NCBI GenBank assembly: GCA_002368685.1
Contig: DFEN01000058.1
Span: 1-16,931 of the forward strand
Direction: 5' to 3'
Origin: Lachnospiraceae bacterium UBA3801
Lineage (GTDB): Bacteria > Bacillota > Clostridia > Lachnospirales > Lachnospiraceae
DNA: 16,931 nucleotides
The notes below the pieces were generated by a model. That model was not told where the DNA came from and made no database searches. It saw only the letters and a list, made by a program, of their open reading frames with translations. Shown piece after piece: positions 16,069 to 16,931 of the stretch (positions are counted from its first letter, which is position 1; every line of letters begins with the position of its first letter). The position numbers and the translations under genes were made by a program.

Positions 16069-16112
16069 TATATTAATCCTATGACAATTACGGCTATTCC
16101 AAGAACGACCAT
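16068..16112 (-). CDS. Possible 14-codon hydrophobic leader peptide
   Basis: ATG at 16112-16110 opens MVVLGIAVIVIGLI and stops at a TAA sharing one base with the ATG of the DUF5662-like gene (TAATG). AGAAGGA lies upstream at roughly 11 bases, somewhat far. It sits just inside the transcript expected from the promoter at 16152-16180. Such an overlap is typical of translational coupling or a leader peptide. At this length it may be chance; expression is not shown. Confidence 0.35.
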   Translation of the reverse strand: MVVLGIAVIVIGLI

Positions 16113-16151
16113 AATTATTCCATTCCTTCTGACCTTTTTACATACAAAGTT

Positions 16152-16180
16152 ATTATATCACCTTAGCATAATTCTTTCAT
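16152..16180 (-). promoter_or_regulatory. Probable promoter of the DUF5662-dnaE unit
   Basis: A perfect TATAAT (16152-16157) with a weak -35 ATGAAA (16175-16180, 17-base spacer); an alternative -35 TTGAAT lies at 21 bases. AT-rich DNA upstream could act as an UP element. It lies between the superoxide reductase terminator and the DUF5662-like gene. Confidence 0.6.
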
Positions 16181-16225
16181 TCAAAAATAATAATAATTTG
16201 CATATATCTTTATTTTGTAAAACAG

Positions 16226-16277
16226 AAAAATAGATGTGTAAAAAGGGGCATTTCACATACACCTTTCTACACATCTA
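16226..16277 (-). terminator. Intrinsic terminator of the superoxide reductase gene
   Basis: On the minus strand TAGATGTGTA pairs perfectly with TACACATCTA. After one mismatch, AAAGG/CCTTT-type pairing extends the stem to about 15 base pairs, followed by TTTTTCTG. It lies 24 bases past the superoxide reductase stop and works only in the leftward direction. It separates that gene from the DUF5662-dnaE unit. Confidence 0.9.
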
Positions 16278-16301
16278 CTTATCATTTCTAGTCTCTAGGT
16301 T

Positions 16302-16676
16302 TTAAACCTCTGCCTTCCAAAGTCCGTGAAGGTTGCAATACTCATAAGCTGCTGTAACCTTGTCGCCATCAACTATTGCAAACTTAGCCATCGGCTCATC
16401 TCCAGGAGAGAGAATCTTGCGCTGTCTTCCCTGCTCTGTTTCAAGAGTGATCCACTGGATGTAATGAGCGTCGAGCATTGGATGTTCAACAGAACCAACC
16501 TTAACTGTAACTATATTTCCATCTATCTCAATTACAGGAACATGCTTCTCGCCTGCTGCGTCAGTTGTATTTGGAACTATTTCAACCATAGTCTCGCCAC
16601 AACATTTCACATCACATGCATCCTTGTTGAGATATGTGATCATATTGCCACATTTTGTGCACTTAAATACATTCAT
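16302..16676 (-). CDS. dfx: Desulfoferrodoxin-type superoxide reductase
   Basis: A 124-residue cytoplasmic iron protein that reduces superoxide to hydrogen peroxide without making oxygen, a defence typical of anaerobes. The N-terminal desulforedoxin domain carries the FeCys4 ligands Cys6, Cys9, Cys25 and Cys26 (CxxC, then CC). The catalytic domain has the Fe(His)4Cys set: His45 in EKHVP (with the conserved Glu43-Lys44 pair), His65 (VEHPM), His71 (HYIQW), Cys114 and His117 (CNLHGLW). Both sites are complete, so it is a two-iron enzyme. AAGGAGG (16684-16690) sits seven bases before the ATG. It is a single-gene unit with its own promoter and terminator, and a PerR-like palindrome overlaps the -10 box, suggesting peroxide-responsive repression. 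Confidence 0.97.
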   Translation of the reverse strand: MNVFKCTKCGNMITYLNKDACDVKCCGETMVEIVPNTTDAAGEKHVPVIEIDGNIVTVKVGSVEHPMLDAHYIQWITLETEQGRQRKILSPGDEPMAKFAIVDGDKVTAAYEYCNLHGLWKAEV

Positions 16677-16698
16677 TTGTAATCCTCCTTTGTTTTGT

Positions 16699-16713
16699 AA
16701 ATGATTATTATAT
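16699..16713. promoter_or_regulatory. PerR-like operator candidate on the superoxide reductase promoter
   Basis: AAATGATTATTATAT matches 10 of the 14 defined positions of the PerR box TTATAATnATTATAA and overlaps the -10 box. The surroundings are very AT-rich, so the match could arise by chance. The gene it controls makes it credible. Confidence 0.4.
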
Positions 16714-16736
16714 GCTTTATTATTTCTTTGCTACAA
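16707..16736 (-). promoter_or_regulatory. Probable promoter of the superoxide reductase gene
   Basis: A perfect TATAAT (16707-16712) with TTGTAG (16731-16736) as a weak -35 at an 18-base spacer. The transcript would start close to 16700 and carry a short leader with a strong ribosome site. Confidence 0.6.
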
Positions 16737-16825
16737 ATAACATTTTAACATAAGTGCATGACATAGTGAAACAAAAAATCCTCGTAACTCCGACTTCCTG
16801 AAACGGAAAATAGTCGCAAAAACAA

Positions 16826-16854
16826 TTGAGAAAAGCGTCCCTTTATGGTATAGT
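16826..16854 (+). promoter_or_regulatory. Promoter of the tRNA-Thr gene
   Basis: Plus strand: TTGAGA (16826-16831), a 17-base spacer and TATAGT (16849-16854), placed 12 bases before the mature tRNA 5' end. This is the usual layout for a tRNA gene with a very short 5' leader. It is divergent from the superoxide reductase promoter. Confidence 0.8.
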
Positions 16855-16865
16855 AACGCTTGTAT

Positions 16866-16931
<66 letters not shown>

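Noticed and set aside
16791..16816. Bulged hairpin (CGACT...AGTCG) in the gap between the superoxide reductase and tRNA promoters
   Set aside because: On the minus strand it is followed 12 bases later by T6, but no leftward gene ends upstream of it, the stem is short and bulged, and no function fits.

Overview
The window looks like chromosomal DNA from a low-to-medium G+C anaerobic Firmicute, most likely a Lachnospiraceae-type Clostridium relative. This rests on AT-rich Gram-positive promoters and AGGAGG-type ribosome sites, a lysine riboswitch before dapA, an anaerobe's superoxide reductase, small DUF6145- and DUF5662-like proteins, and zinc-ribbon membrane proteins with Thr/Glu/Ala or Gln/Pro linkers. 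The genus cannot be named from the sequence alone. All protein genes lie on the minus strand; only a tRNA gene cut by the right edge is on the plus strand. I see no transposase, integrase, phage gene, CRISPR array or rRNA gene.

Read in transcription order, from the right edge leftwards: a tRNA-Thr(CGU) with its own promoter is divergent from a superoxide reductase (desulfoferrodoxin) gene, which ends in a strong terminator. Next comes a unit with a DUF5662-like HD-type protein (preceded by a possible 14-codon hydrophobic leader peptide), DNA polymerase III alpha (dnaE) and a SpoU/TrmH-family RNA methyltransferase with a TTG start. Then follow three cell-envelope genes: a zinc-ribbon membrane protein with a propeller-like exterior, a second zinc-ribbon membrane protein ending in a YARHG domain, and a lipoprotein that fuses a peptidoglycan amidase to a class A beta-lactamase/D,D-peptidase-fold domain.

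The left third is metabolic. A near-consensus promoter, a lysine riboswitch and an intrinsic terminator control dapA and dapB (diaminopimelate/lysine synthesis), followed closely by a DUF6145-like gene, coaX (pantothenate kinase) and dusB (tRNA dihydrouridine synthase). A second near-consensus promoter starts a membrane-anchored 3D-domain wall protein gene, followed 22 bases later by threonine synthase (thrC), cut by the left edge.

A peptidoglycan thread runs through the window: DapA and DapB supply diaminopimelate, while the amidase fusion and the 3D protein act on the finished wall. No single known defence or mobile system is present. The most unusual items are the amidase/serine-hydrolase lipoprotein and its two zinc-ribbon partners, the possible leader peptide in front of the DUF5662 gene, and a PerR-like palindrome on the superoxide reductase promoter.
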